64,000 nucleotides of DNA from Butyrivibrio sp. LC3010 (lineage in GTDB: Bacteria > Bacillota > Clostridia > Lachnospirales > Lachnospiraceae). The position numbers and the translations under genes are program-made. Below the pieces are notes generated by a model. The model was not told where the DNA came from, ran no database searches, and saw nothing but the letters and a program-made list of their open reading frames with translations. Shown here piece after piece: positions 1 to 7,920 of the stretch; the stretch's first letter is position 1, and every line of letters begins with the position of its first letter. Location: positions 62,001-126,000 of the forward strand of contig NZ_AUJU01000005.1 in NCBI RefSeq assembly GCF_000424385.1. The letters run 5' to 3'.

Positions 1-19
1 TAATAATTGGCAATTATGG

Positions 20-682
20 ATGATAAAAATGAACGATAAAAAAAGAAGGCAGGGAATCTATGCCCTGTGCATAAAAAGAATAATAGATATAATCCTTTCA
101 CTTATGGTACTGATATGCTTTAGCTGGCTTTATCTTATACTTGCGATACTGGTCAGGGTTAAGCTGGGGAGTCCTGTGATATTCAGGCAGCCCCGTCCGG
201 GAAAGGATGAGAAGGTGTTTAACCTGTACAAATTCAGATCTATGACAGATAAAAAGGACGAGAACGGCAATCTCTTACCTGATGAAGACAGGCTTCCTGA
301 GTTCGGGAAAAAACTTCGCGCCACAAGTCTTGATGAGCTTCCTGAGTTTATAAACATACTTAAGGGTGATATGAGCTTTGTGGGACCAAGACCGCTTCTT
401 GTAAAATATCTTCCTTTATATAATTCAGAGCAGAAGAGACGCCACGAGGTTCGTCCGGGACTTACCGGATGGGCTCAGGTGAACGGAAGGAATCTTCTTA
501 GCTGGGAGGACAGGTTTGAGAAGGATGTATACTATGTTGATCACATGTCCTTTCTGATGGATTTAAAAATAGTATTTATGACTGTTGCTGTTGTCTTTAA
601 GCATGATGATGTAAACAGCAAAACAGATGCTACTATGGAGGCCTTTACAGGCACTCCTGAAAAGAACGAGGTGAACCAATAA
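20..682 (+). CDS. Small phosphoglycosyl transferase (bacterial sugar transferase, PglC/EpsL type)
   Basis: This 220-residue protein should start a lipid-linked polysaccharide by moving a sugar phosphate from a UDP-sugar to undecaprenyl phosphate at the inner membrane face. One hydrophobic segment lies at about residues 20-45, as expected of the monotopic re-entrant helix. The family motifs follow: KFRSMTD near 71, SLDELPEF near 103 with the catalytic Asp-Glu pair at 105-106, GPRP at 122-125 and RPGLTGWAQ. It has no N-terminal multi-helix part, unlike the large WbaP-type enzyme at 20040. The start at 20 is the first ATG; a second ATG at 29 is also possible. It overlaps the next gene by one base (TAATG). 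Family assignment is firm; the sugar is not known. Confidence 0.93.
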   Translation: MIKMNDKKRRQGIYALCIKRIIDIILSLMVLICFSWLYLILAILVRVKLGSPVIFRQPRPGKDEKVFNLYKFRSMTDKKDENGNLLPDEDRLPEFGKKLRATSLDELPEFINILKGDMSFVGPRPLLVKYLPLYNSEQKRRHEVRPGLTGWAQVNGRNLLSWEDRFEKDVYYVDHMSFLMDLKIVFMTVAVVFKHDDVNSKTDATMEAFTGTPEKNEVNQ

Positions 683-1680
683 TGAATATTTTATTTACCA
701 GCGTGGGAAGACGCTGCGAATTACTTAAGGATTTCAGACAGACACTGGGTGATAAGATTAAGATAGTAGTTACGGATAACAGTCCCTATGCGCCTGCGCC
801 TGCCTTTGCAGATGTGGTATACAGAGTTCCGCTTATAAATGATATAAGATATGTTCCTACCATACTTGAGATATGTAAAAAGGAAGAGATAGATGCCATA
901 ACCACACTTATCGATCCTGAAATATCCATACTTGCTGAGCACAGAGCTGAATTTGATGCCATAGGAGTAGAGGTTCTTGCACCTTATAAGGAGACAGCTG
1001 ATCTGTGCTTTGATAAATATGAGATGTTTAAATATCTGACAGAGAAAGGAATTCCTACGGTTCTGACCTTTGGATCATTCTCTGATTTTAAGAAAAGCTA
1101 CGACAGAAAAGAGATAGATTTCCCTGTATTTGTAAAGCCCAGAACAGGCAGTGGAAGTGTTGGAGCTAGAAAGGTTGAGAGCCTTGAACTTTTAGAGGAG
1201 CTCACTGCCAGAAATCCTGAACTTATAATCCAGCAGTTCATGGATGGTAAGGATATGGATGCAGATGTTTATGTTGATACCTTCACACATGAACCTGTGG
1301 CGATTTTTTCCAAGAAGAAGATCTCAACCACCATCGGAGGAGCTAATAAGACGATATCCTTCAAGGATGAGGCTCTTTTTGACTTTGTTAAAAATGCCAT
1401 GAAAGTATTTAAGTTCAATGGCCCTCTTGATATGGATCTGTTCTATAAGGACGGGCAGTATTATCTTTCCGAGATTAATCCCCGCTTTGGCGGAGCATAT
1501 CTTCATGCCTATGGAGCGGGAGTTGATTTCCCTGCACTGATATATAAGAACGTAGTAGAGAAGAAGGCAAACGAGCCTGTTATTGGAGAGTATGAAGAAG
1601 ATATCTGCATGCTCATGTACGACAGTGTGGTGATTGAGAAGCTTTCTGAGCTTGAAGGCAGAATGAAGGAAATGCAATGA
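682..1680 (+). CDS. ATP-grasp ligase, carbamoyl-phosphate-synthase-like
   Basis: A 332-residue ATP-grasp enzyme. The N-terminal Rossmann-like part (about 1-100) starts with MNILFTSVGRR. The ATP-binding core has VKPRTGSGSVGARK near 151-164 and the metal-binding EINPRFGG at 264-271. Such enzymes join a carboxylate to an amine or similar group through an acyl phosphate. The tight coupling on both sides (TAATG overlap with the sugar transferase, ATGA overlap with the GT4 gene) suggests it modifies the first sugar or its precursor, for example by attaching an amino acid. That role is inference; the family has many substrates, and this one could also act on a small carboxylate in precursor synthesis. 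Confidence 0.88.
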   Translation: MNILFTSVGRRCELLKDFRQTLGDKIKIVVTDNSPYAPAPAFADVVYRVPLINDIRYVPTILEICKKEEIDAITTLIDPEISILAEHRAEFDAIGVEVLAPYKETADLCFDKYEMFKYLTEKGIPTVLTFGSFSDFKKSYDRKEIDFPVFVKPRTGSGSVGARKVESLELLEELTARNPELIIQQFMDGKDMDADVYVDTFTHEPVAIFSKKKISTTIGGANKTISFKDEALFDFVKNAMKVFKFNGPLDMDLFYKDGQYYLSEINPRFGGAYLHAYGAGVDFPALIYKNVVEKKANEPVIGEYEEDICMLMYDSVVIEKLSELEGRMKEMQ

Positions 1681-2780
1681 AAATACTGATACTGTCAAAT
1701 TATGCCAATGGGCTGTGGCTTTTTCGAAAGGAACTTTTAAAATCCTTATTAGATGCAGGACATGAGGTCCTTATCTCAGTGCCGCCCGATGAAAACTGTT
1801 ATAAGCTGAAGGAATACTGTACAAGGCTTATAGAGACTCCGCTTGAGAGGCATGGTAGTAATCCTTTAAAGGACCTTGCACTCTTGATCGGATACAGGGA
1901 TATGATAAGGAGAGAAAAACCCGGGGCAGTTCTTACTTATACAATAAAGCCTAATATATATGGCGGTATGGCATGTAAGCTTACCGGTACTCCATATATA
2001 ACCAACATTACCGGTCTTGGAACAGCCATTGAGAATGGCGGAGTCATGAGCAAGGTTCTGATAGGGCTTTACAGAGGAGCCACAAGGGGAGCAAGAAAAG
2101 TCTTTTTTCAAAATGAGAGAAACAGACACTTCATGCAGGAAAGAGGAGTTGCTCTTAAAAACAGCGGACTTCTTCCCGGTTCCGGAGTTAATCTGACAGA
2201 CCATCCTTTTCACGAATATCCCGATGAGTCGGAAGGAATCCACTTCCTTGCGGTTATTAGGATGATGAAGGATAAGGGTATAGAGGAATACCTGGAAGCT
2301 GCTGAAAAAATCAGCTCCGAGTATGAGAATGTATGCTTTGATCTGGTGGGAGAGTTCGAGGAGGATGAGAGAGACATCTATGAACCCCGCATAAAAGCCC
2401 TTGAGGATAAAGGAATCCTTCATTACTTTGGACATCTTGATTCTGTCGAGCCGGTGATGGCAAAGAGCCACATAATAGTTCATCCTTCCTACCATGAGGG
2501 AATGTCAAATGTGCTTCTTGAAGCTGCAGCCTGCGGACGACCGATTTTATGCACCAACATTCATGGCTGTATAGAAGCTCTTGACGGAGAAAAAAGCGGC
2601 TTTACCTTTGATGTAAAAAGTGCTGACTCTCTGGTAAATGCCATGAGAAGAATCCTTTCTCTGGGAGAAGAGGACCGCAAGAGGATGGGAATCGCCGGCA
2701 GATCATATATAGAGAAGAACTTCGACAGGCAGCTTGTTATTGATGCCTATAAGAAGGAACTTAACGGTATATGCTCCTAA
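1677..2780 (+). CDS. Glycosyltransferase family 4 (GT-B fold)
   Basis: A 367-residue GT4 retaining glycosyltransferase. The N-terminal half binds the acceptor; the C-terminal half has the donor-binding region HPSYHEGMSNVLLEAAACG with the EX7E glutamates at about 274 and 282. It probably adds the second sugar to the lipid carrier made by the gene at 20, since the three genes overlap by 1 to 4 bases and must be co-translated. The opening MKILILSNYANGLWLFRKEL resembles the CapM/PglA-like group that acts right after an initiating PglC-like enzyme. The exact linkage cannot be read from sequence. Confidence 0.92.
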   Translation: MKILILSNYANGLWLFRKELLKSLLDAGHEVLISVPPDENCYKLKEYCTRLIETPLERHGSNPLKDLALLIGYRDMIRREKPGAVLTYTIKPNIYGGMACKLTGTPYITNITGLGTAIENGGVMSKVLIGLYRGATRGARKVFFQNERNRHFMQERGVALKNSGLLPGSGVNLTDHPFHEYPDESEGIHFLAVIRMMKDKGIEEYLEAAEKISSEYENVCFDLVGEFEEDERDIYEPRIKALEDKGILHYFGHLDSVEPVMAKSHIIVHPSYHEGMSNVLLEAAACGRPILCTNIHGCIEALDGEKSGFTFDVKSADSLVNAMRRILSLGEEDRKRMGIAGRSYIEKNFDRQLVIDAYKKELNGICS

Positions 2781-2991
2781 GTTGACATACATAGTATAAT
2801 AGGTTGTGAAGGCTAAAAATCTAGACAGGCTTGATTACTGCCTGTAGAGTAAGTCTTTATAAAGTTTTAAAGAAATGAAGTGTTGCTGTGAGCACTTTAA
2901 GGTGCGAAAAGTAACGACGAAGAAATTCGTATCATCAGTGAGTGGAGATTTTTTCTCCCTTAAATCACTATATAATAGTAGAGGTATAAAA
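2781..2991 (+). promoter_or_regulatory. Structured non-coding leader before the nucleotide-sugar dehydrogenase
   Basis: This 211-base gap is open in the dehydrogenase frame back to 2875, but it reads as leader. It holds four small hairpins: acaggc/gcctgt at 2825-2845, aagtg/cactt near 2878-2897, acgaa/ttcgt at 2917-2930 and ggaga/tctcc at 2944-2958. A TATAAT stands at 2971-2976, only 15 bases before the start codon, and a GAGGT ribosome site at 2981. No well-spaced -35 is visible for it. The upstream frame gives a Cys/Lys-rich stretch unlike the family. Confidence 0.5.
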
Positions 2992-4308
2992 ATGAGTTTG
3001 TATGAGAAGCTCCTTGCAGGAGAAGAAAAGCTTTCATTAGTAGGTCTTGGATATGTGGGTATGCCTATCGCAGTAGCCTTTGCAAAAAAGATAAAGGTTG
3101 TAGGTTATGACTTTAATGCAGAGAAGGTTGCACTTTATAAGAGTGGTGTTGATCCTACAAGAGAGGTTGGAGATGCAGCAATCAGCGAAACTACTGTAGA
3201 TTTTACTGCTGATCCCGAGAAACTTAAGGAGTGCAGATTCCACATTGTTGCAGTTCCCACACCTGTTAATGATGACCACACACCGGATCTTACTCCTGTT
3301 GAAAGTGCCAGCAGAACACTTGGTAAAAATCTGACTAAAGGCTCAATAGTTGTTTATGAATCAACAGTATATCCCGGAGTAACTGAGGATATCTGTGTTC
3401 CGATCCTTGAGAAGGAATCAGGCTTAAAGTGTGGTGTTGATTTCAAGGTTGGTTATTCACCTGAGCGTATCAACCCCGGTGATAAGGTTCACCGACTTGA
3501 GACCATCGTTAAGATTGTTTCCGGAATGGATAAGGAGACACTTGAGGAGGTTGCAAACGTTTATAAGCTCGTTGCTCTTGCAGGTGTTCATGAGGCTGAC
3601 AGCATCAAGGTTGCCGAGGCTGCCAAGGTTATCGAGAACAGCCAGAGAGACATCAACATAGCATTTATGAATGAGCTTTCTATGATCTTCCATAAGATGG
3701 GAATAGATACAAAGAGTGTCCTTGAGGCAGCAGGAACCAAGTGGAATTTCCTTGGATTCAGACCCGGACTTGTAGGAGGACATTGTATAGGTGTTGATCC
3801 CTATTATCTTACATACAAGGCTGAGGAGCTTGGCTATCACAGCCAGATAATTCTCTCAGGACGTCGTATCAATGATGATATGGGTAAGTATATTGCAGAA
3901 TCCTGCGTTAAGAATCTGATAGCACAGGATCTTAATGTTAAGAATGCAAGGGTGGCAATTCTTGGTTTCACATTTAAAGAGAACTGCCCTGATACAAGAA
4001 ATACCAAGGTAATTGATATTTATAATGAGCTCAGGGAATATGGCATCGATCCTGTAGTGGTTGATCCAGAGGCTGACAGCGCAGAAGCAAAAAGACTTTA
4101 TGGCATCACTTTTGATAACATGGATGCTGTTAAGGATATGGATGCAGTTATCATGGCTGTTGCTCATGAGGAATTCAAGGGTATTACCATTGATGAGATT
4201 AAAAAGTGGTACAACCCGGAGCATAATAAGAGAGTATTCCTTGACGTGAAGGGAATATATAATAAGGATGATTTCGATGGCGCTGAGTTCAGCTATTGGA
4301 GACTTTAA
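2992..4308 (+). CDS. Nucleotide-sugar 6-dehydrogenase (TviB/WbpO type)
   Basis: A 438-residue NAD-dependent enzyme that oxidises C6 of a UDP-sugar to a uronic acid in two steps. The N-terminal Rossmann motif GLGYVGMPIAVAFA is near residues 17-30. ESTVYPGVTED follows, and the helix KVIENSQRDINIAFMNEL is typical of the WbpO/TviB group that makes UDP-N-acetyl-hexosaminuronic acids rather than UDP-glucuronate. The catalytic cysteine is C265 in GGHCIG. The UDP-binding C-terminal domain ends at 438. I chose the ATG at 2992 because GAGGT lies just before it and the family starts here; an upstream in-frame start at 2875 would add 39 unusual residues. It supplies an acidic sugar, which fits the amidotransferase at 9094. 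Confidence 0.93.
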   Translation: MSLYEKLLAGEEKLSLVGLGYVGMPIAVAFAKKIKVVGYDFNAEKVALYKSGVDPTREVGDAAISETTVDFTADPEKLKECRFHIVAVPTPVNDDHTPDLTPVESASRTLGKNLTKGSIVVYESTVYPGVTEDICVPILEKESGLKCGVDFKVGYSPERINPGDKVHRLETIVKIVSGMDKETLEEVANVYKLVALAGVHEADSIKVAEAAKVIENSQRDINIAFMNELSMIFHKMGIDTKSVLEAAGTKWNFLGFRPGLVGGHCIGVDPYYLTYKAEELGYHSQIILSGRRINDDMGKYIAESCVKNLIAQDLNVKNARVAILGFTFKENCPDTRNTKVIDIYNELREYGIDPVVVDPEADSAEAKRLYGITFDNMDAVKDMDAVIMAVAHEEFKGITIDEIKKWYNPEHNKRVFLDVKGIYNKDDFDGAEFSYWRL

Positions 4309-4387
4309 TAAGAAAATATATAAATGCTGTTTAGTGGTTATCGGATGATAACAGTATTTAGTCAAATAGCAAAGACTAGGGGGATAT

Positions 4388-4410
4388 GCCGCCACCGAAA
4401 AAGTGGCGGC
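4388..4410 (+). promoter_or_regulatory. GC-rich hairpin just upstream of the DUF2334 start codon
   Basis: GCCGCCAC (4388-4395) pairs perfectly with GTGGCGGC (4403-4410) around a CGAAAAA loop, eight bases before the likely start codon at 4419. There is no T tract, so it is not a normal terminator. A weaker dyad, GTTATC/GATAAC, lies at 4337-4352. It could slow or gate translation of the next gene. Confidence 0.55.
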
Positions 4411-4418
4411 GTTGTTGT

Positions 4419-5222
4419 ATGAAGATAGTTATAAGACTTGATGACATTTCTCCGGGAATGGATATGGGAAAATTCAGAAGGTTTAAGAGGCTGTTGGATG
4501 AGAATCACATAAAGCCTCTTATTGGTGTTGTCCCGGAAAATAAGGATCCTAAACTGGATGCCTTCAGAGATGAAGAGGAGGACAACTCTTCAAATGGATC
4601 AGATGATGACTTTAGCGGTGATGATAAGATAAAGGAGAAGGATTATCATTTCTGGCATCTGATAAGGAATCTGCAGACAGAGGGCTGGATAATTGCCATG
4701 CATGGTCTTAACCATGTATATACGACTAAAAAGGGCGGAATGTTCCCACTTAATAAAAAGTCGGAGTTTGCAGGTATCAGTCTTGAGAAGCAGATAAGCA
4801 TGATCTCTGAAGGAAAAAGCATTCTTGGCAGTCATGGCATAGCCACTGATTTTTTCATGGCTCCAAGTCACAGCTATGACAGAAATACCATAAAAGCACT
4901 TGCGGAAAGCGGCTTCAGAAGAATTACTGACGGCTTTGGAAAACAGGCCTACAGACGATTTGATTTGACTTTCTTTCCTATATCTTTCAGGAAGGATTCA
5001 GTGCTTAAGGATGAGAGCGAGGGATATACTACCTTCGTAATTCATACTAATACATTAAACGGGGATGATTTTGCATATTACGAGAAGGTATTCGAATCAG
5101 GCAAAGTGGTGAGTTGGGATGAATGGCTCATGCAGGAACCTGTGGAAGCCCCGGTTTTTCAGGGGATTAAAGAATATCTGATGGCACGCTTAAAATATAT
5201 CGCCGTAAATAAAAGGTGGTAA
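4419..5222 (+). CDS. DUF2334 / NodB-like polysaccharide deacetylase family protein
   Basis: A 267-residue protein with a NodB-like barrel. It starts MKIVIRLDDISPGMD, with the conserved Asp pair at residues 8-9, and has the metal-ligand motif HGLNH at 95-99 and FMAPSHSYD later. Members of this group are thought to remove acetyl groups from amino sugars or act as related hydrolases. There is no signal peptide, so it would act in the cytoplasm, perhaps on a nucleotide sugar or lipid-linked intermediate. The ATG at 4419 is preferred to the one at 4386, because the longer version would translate the GC-rich hairpin into an odd Pro/Lys/Arg/Cys stretch. The gene overlaps the open frame of the next gene, but not its true start at 5225. 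Confidence 0.8.
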   Translation: MKIVIRLDDISPGMDMGKFRRFKRLLDENHIKPLIGVVPENKDPKLDAFRDEEEDNSSNGSDDDFSGDDKIKEKDYHFWHLIRNLQTEGWIIAMHGLNHVYTTKKGGMFPLNKKSEFAGISLEKQISMISEGKSILGSHGIATDFFMAPSHSYDRNTIKALAESGFRRITDGFGKQAYRRFDLTFFPISFRKDSVLKDESEGYTTFVIHTNTLNGDDFAYYEKVFESGKVVSWDEWLMQEPVEAPVFQGIKEYLMARLKYIAVNKRW

Positions 5223-5224
5223 CG

Positions 5225-6502
5225 ATGGCAGAACCGATAAGAATTTTGCATGTTTTTGGAACATTGGGACTTGGAGGGGCTGAGAGCAGGATTATGGATC
5301 TGTACAGGCATATAGACAGAGAGCGTGTACAGTTTGATTTCCTGGTTCACTCGGATCCCGAAGCTACAGGCAAAAAATGTCCCACCTCGGATGAGCTTAT
5401 GGCGGTCAGGGAGCCTGACTATTTTGATGCCACGGTTAAGAAGCTCGGTGGAAATATATATGCGATTCCAAAATTTCATGGAACAAACGCAAGGGATTAC
5501 AAGAATGCTATACGTATGTTTTTTATGCAGCATCGCGGTGAGTGGAGGATGGTGCAGGGGCATATGACAAGTACTGCTGCGATATATCTTCCTCTTGCGA
5601 AGAGCTGTGGTATCAATACTACAATTGCTCATGCAAGAAGCGCAGGTGTGGACCCGGGAATCAAGGGCGTTGTCACCAGAATAATCAGAAGCCCTCTGGC
5701 TAAGGCAGGGACATGTGATCTCAGGTTTGCCTGCACGGAAAATGCCGCAAGATCAGTATTTGGCGATGCCATGACAGACGATGGACAGGTAAGGATAATT
5801 CCCAATGCAATCGATTTGAGGCGTTTTGTCTATAATCAGGAGATCAGAAACAAGATAAGGAATGAACTTGGACTTTCAAATGCAATTGTCATAGGACATG
5901 TGGGAAGATTTCATTATGCCAAAAATCATGAGTATCTTCTGAAGGTGTTTGCAGAGTTTTTGAGAATCTTAAGCCATGATGATTCGAATTCCTTTAACAT
6001 TCTTCATGGAATGCGAATACGTCTTCTGATGCTTGGCGAGGGTTCGCTTATGGACACCATGAAGCAGCTTGCATCTGACCTTCACATAGATAAGCATGTT
6101 ATATTCTGCGGGAACAAGACCAATGCCAATGAGTATTATCAGGCTATGGATTATTTTCTTTTCCCTTCAAGATATGAGGGACTTCCGGGAACAGTTGTTG
6201 AAGCGCAGTCTGCAGGACTTCAGTGCCTTATATCTGATTCAATCACTCCGGAGGTTGATATTACTCCTCTTGTCAGCAGGATGAGCATAGAGGAGCCGCC
6301 GGCGGTCTGGGCCAGAAAGATTTTAAATGATCTTATGCTCCGTGACTACAGGGAAAGTGACAGTGAGAATGAGGAAGAGATACCTATAGGCGACAGAGAG
6401 GCTTCCAGAGAGCCTGTAAATGCAATGATAAAAAAAGCCGGTTTTGATGTCAGGACCCAGGCTGAGATAATGCAACAATTCTATCTTACAGGGAAATTTT
6501 AA
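5225..6502 (+). CDS. Glycosyltransferase family 4
   Basis: A 425-residue GT4 enzyme. The acceptor domain opens with PIRILHVFGTLGLGGAESR, with the glycine-rich GGAE typical of this group. The donor domain has GRFHYAKNHEYLLKVF and the EX7E pair at E318 and E326 in SRYEGLPGTVVEAQSAG. The start is set by AAAAGGTGG at 5211-5219, five bases before ATG 5225; a GTG at 5216 lies inside this ribosome site and is rejected. The stop TAA shares its last base with the next ATG. The donor and acceptor are unknown. Confidence 0.92.
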   Translation: MAEPIRILHVFGTLGLGGAESRIMDLYRHIDRERVQFDFLVHSDPEATGKKCPTSDELMAVREPDYFDATVKKLGGNIYAIPKFHGTNARDYKNAIRMFFMQHRGEWRMVQGHMTSTAAIYLPLAKSCGINTTIAHARSAGVDPGIKGVVTRIIRSPLAKAGTCDLRFACTENAARSVFGDAMTDDGQVRIIPNAIDLRRFVYNQEIRNKIRNELGLSNAIVIGHVGRFHYAKNHEYLLKVFAEFLRILSHDDSNSFNILHGMRIRLLMLGEGSLMDTMKQLASDLHIDKHVIFCGNKTNANEYYQAMDYFLFPSRYEGLPGTVVEAQSAGLQCLISDSITPEVDITPLVSRMSIEEPPAVWARKILNDLMLRDYRESDSENEEEIPIGDREASREPVNAMIKKAGFDVRTQAEIMQQFYLTGKF

Positions 6503-7734
6503 TGAAACGACTTTTACTTATGGTGCCGATGCTTCACCAGGGCGGATTTGAGAGAGTCTGCGTGGCGACTGCCAGGCTTATGCAAAAATATTATAAGGTG
6601 ACTATTCTGATTTTTTCTGACAAAGATATCAATTATGATGTATCCGGAATAGACGTGGTAAACATTAATGTGCCTGCCACCAGGAAATTTGGGAAGCTTG
6701 GCAAGGTTGTAAATGTACTTCGCAGAGTGCGAAAGGTCAGAAGTTATAAGAAGAGCCATAATATTGATATTTCATACAGCTTCGGCTCAAGTGCCAACTA
6801 TGTTAATGTTCTTTCAAAGGCTGGTAACAGGGCTAAGGTACTTACGGGCCTTAGATGTTCTACTGATATGGAGAATAAAAGGGAAGTTACTCTTTTTTGT
6901 AAAAGGGCAGACCAGGTTCTTTCCTGTTCCAAGGAAATAATGAGAGAACTTGAGCGTGATTACAACTATGAGAAGAGCAGCTATATCTATAATCCGCTGG
7001 ATATATCCATGATTACTGAAAAAGCCGGGGACAAGGAAGGGCTCTTTAGAGCAAAGGATATGTTTGGAAATGGACTGCTTGTTGACAACACACTGGATAG
7101 TCCTTTCACCATCGTATCTGTTGGAAGACAGGATTATATCAAGGGATTCTGGCACTTAATCAAGGCATTTTCAATCGTGGCCAGGGATTATCCTGATTCA
7201 AGGCTTGTGATTGTAGGAACAGGTGATTTTAGCGGACTTAGGAAACTGGCTGATGATCTTGGAATTGGAAAGAAGGTCTTTTTCCCTGGACTTCAGAAAA
7301 ATCCCTTCCCGTTTGTGGATGCGGCTGATCTGTACGTTTTAAGTTCAAACCATGAGGGATTCCCTAATGCGCTTCTTGAAGCCATGGCACTGGGAAAGCC
7401 CTGCGTGGCTGCTGATTGCAAAACCGGACCAAGAGAGATTCTTCTGAATGAGAAGGAATATCAGAAGCTTATTTCCGATGCGCCTGACGGATCATCAACA
7501 GATAAGATAATTGAGGGTGAATTCGGAATAATCGTTCCTGATATGGATCAGAACATTGATCTTGATGCATCCAATATTACAGAGGAGGATATGCTCCTTG
7601 CCTATGGAATCCTCAAAATGATCACAGATGAGGAAAAGATGAAAAAATATGGCAGGAAGGCCTACGAGAGAGCACTTTCCTATAATCCTGAGGGATATGC
7701 AAAGAATCTTTATACAATACTTGAGAAGATTTGA
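6502..7734 (+). CDS. Glycosyltransferase family 4
   Basis: A 410-residue GT4 enzyme. The N-terminus MKRLLLMVPMLHQGGFERVC is an acceptor-domain loop, and the donor domain has FTIVSVGRQDYIKG and SNHEGFPNALLEAMALG with E285 and E293. It overlaps the preceding GT4 by one base, and its stop abuts the first copy of the four-hairpin repeat, so this transcript may end or be attenuated there. It resembles the GT4 proteins at 7921 and 11065 in the CKTGPREI/CPPGGPRTVI segment, suggesting local duplication and divergence. Confidence 0.92.
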   Translation: MKRLLLMVPMLHQGGFERVCVATARLMQKYYKVTILIFSDKDINYDVSGIDVVNINVPATRKFGKLGKVVNVLRRVRKVRSYKKSHNIDISYSFGSSANYVNVLSKAGNRAKVLTGLRCSTDMENKREVTLFCKRADQVLSCSKEIMRELERDYNYEKSSYIYNPLDISMITEKAGDKEGLFRAKDMFGNGLLVDNTLDSPFTIVSVGRQDYIKGFWHLIKAFSIVARDYPDSRLVIVGTGDFSGLRKLADDLGIGKKVFFPGLQKNPFPFVDAADLYVLSSNHEGFPNALLEAMALGKPCVAADCKTGPREILLNEKEYQKLISDAPDGSSTDKIIEGEFGIIVPDMDQNIDLDASNITEEDMLLAYGILKMITDEEKMKKYGRKAYERALSYNPEGYAKNLYTILEKI

Positions 7735-7860
7735 TGACTTTTTGTGGGCAAAAGCGGAAATCGCCCGCAAAAATCCTGCCTTCGGCAGGACACGCCCCTC
7801 GCTTTGCGAGGACCTGGTCCAATACGATTCCCGTTTTTCTGAGGAAAAACAGGAATCTAT
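7734..7860 (+). repeat. Four-hairpin intergenic repeat A, copy 1
   Basis: This 127-base element is about 97% identical to 51308-51435. It has four successive dyads: a long outer arm, TGGGC with GCCCG, around an AAAAGCGGAAATC loop; TCCTGCC-TTC-GGCAGGA with a UUCG-type loop; CCTCGC-TTT-GCGAGG; and GATTCC..GTTTTT paired with AAAAAC..GGAATC. It starts on the last base of the preceding stop codon. A T-to-C loop change and a G/A change in a stem position relative to copy 2 both keep the pairing. The function is unknown; the first hairpin with its T and A tracts could end transcription in either direction. Confidence 0.85.
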
Positions 7861-7920
7861 AACATCCTGCTTGTGCGGGTAGTGTAAAATCAATTATGAA
7901 AACAGTGGAATGAGATAATT

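Noticed and set aside
1866-2495. A minus-strand open frame of 209 codons
   Set aside because: It is a shadow of the GT4 gene on the other strand and has no recognisable domain.
2782-2800. TTGACA and TATAAT as a promoter
   Set aside because: The two boxes are only seven bases apart, so they cannot serve one promoter.
2875-2991. In-frame N-terminal extension of the nucleotide-sugar dehydrogenase
   Set aside because: It would add an odd Cys/Lys-rich stretch through several hairpins, while ATG 2992 has a ribosome site and gives the normal family start.
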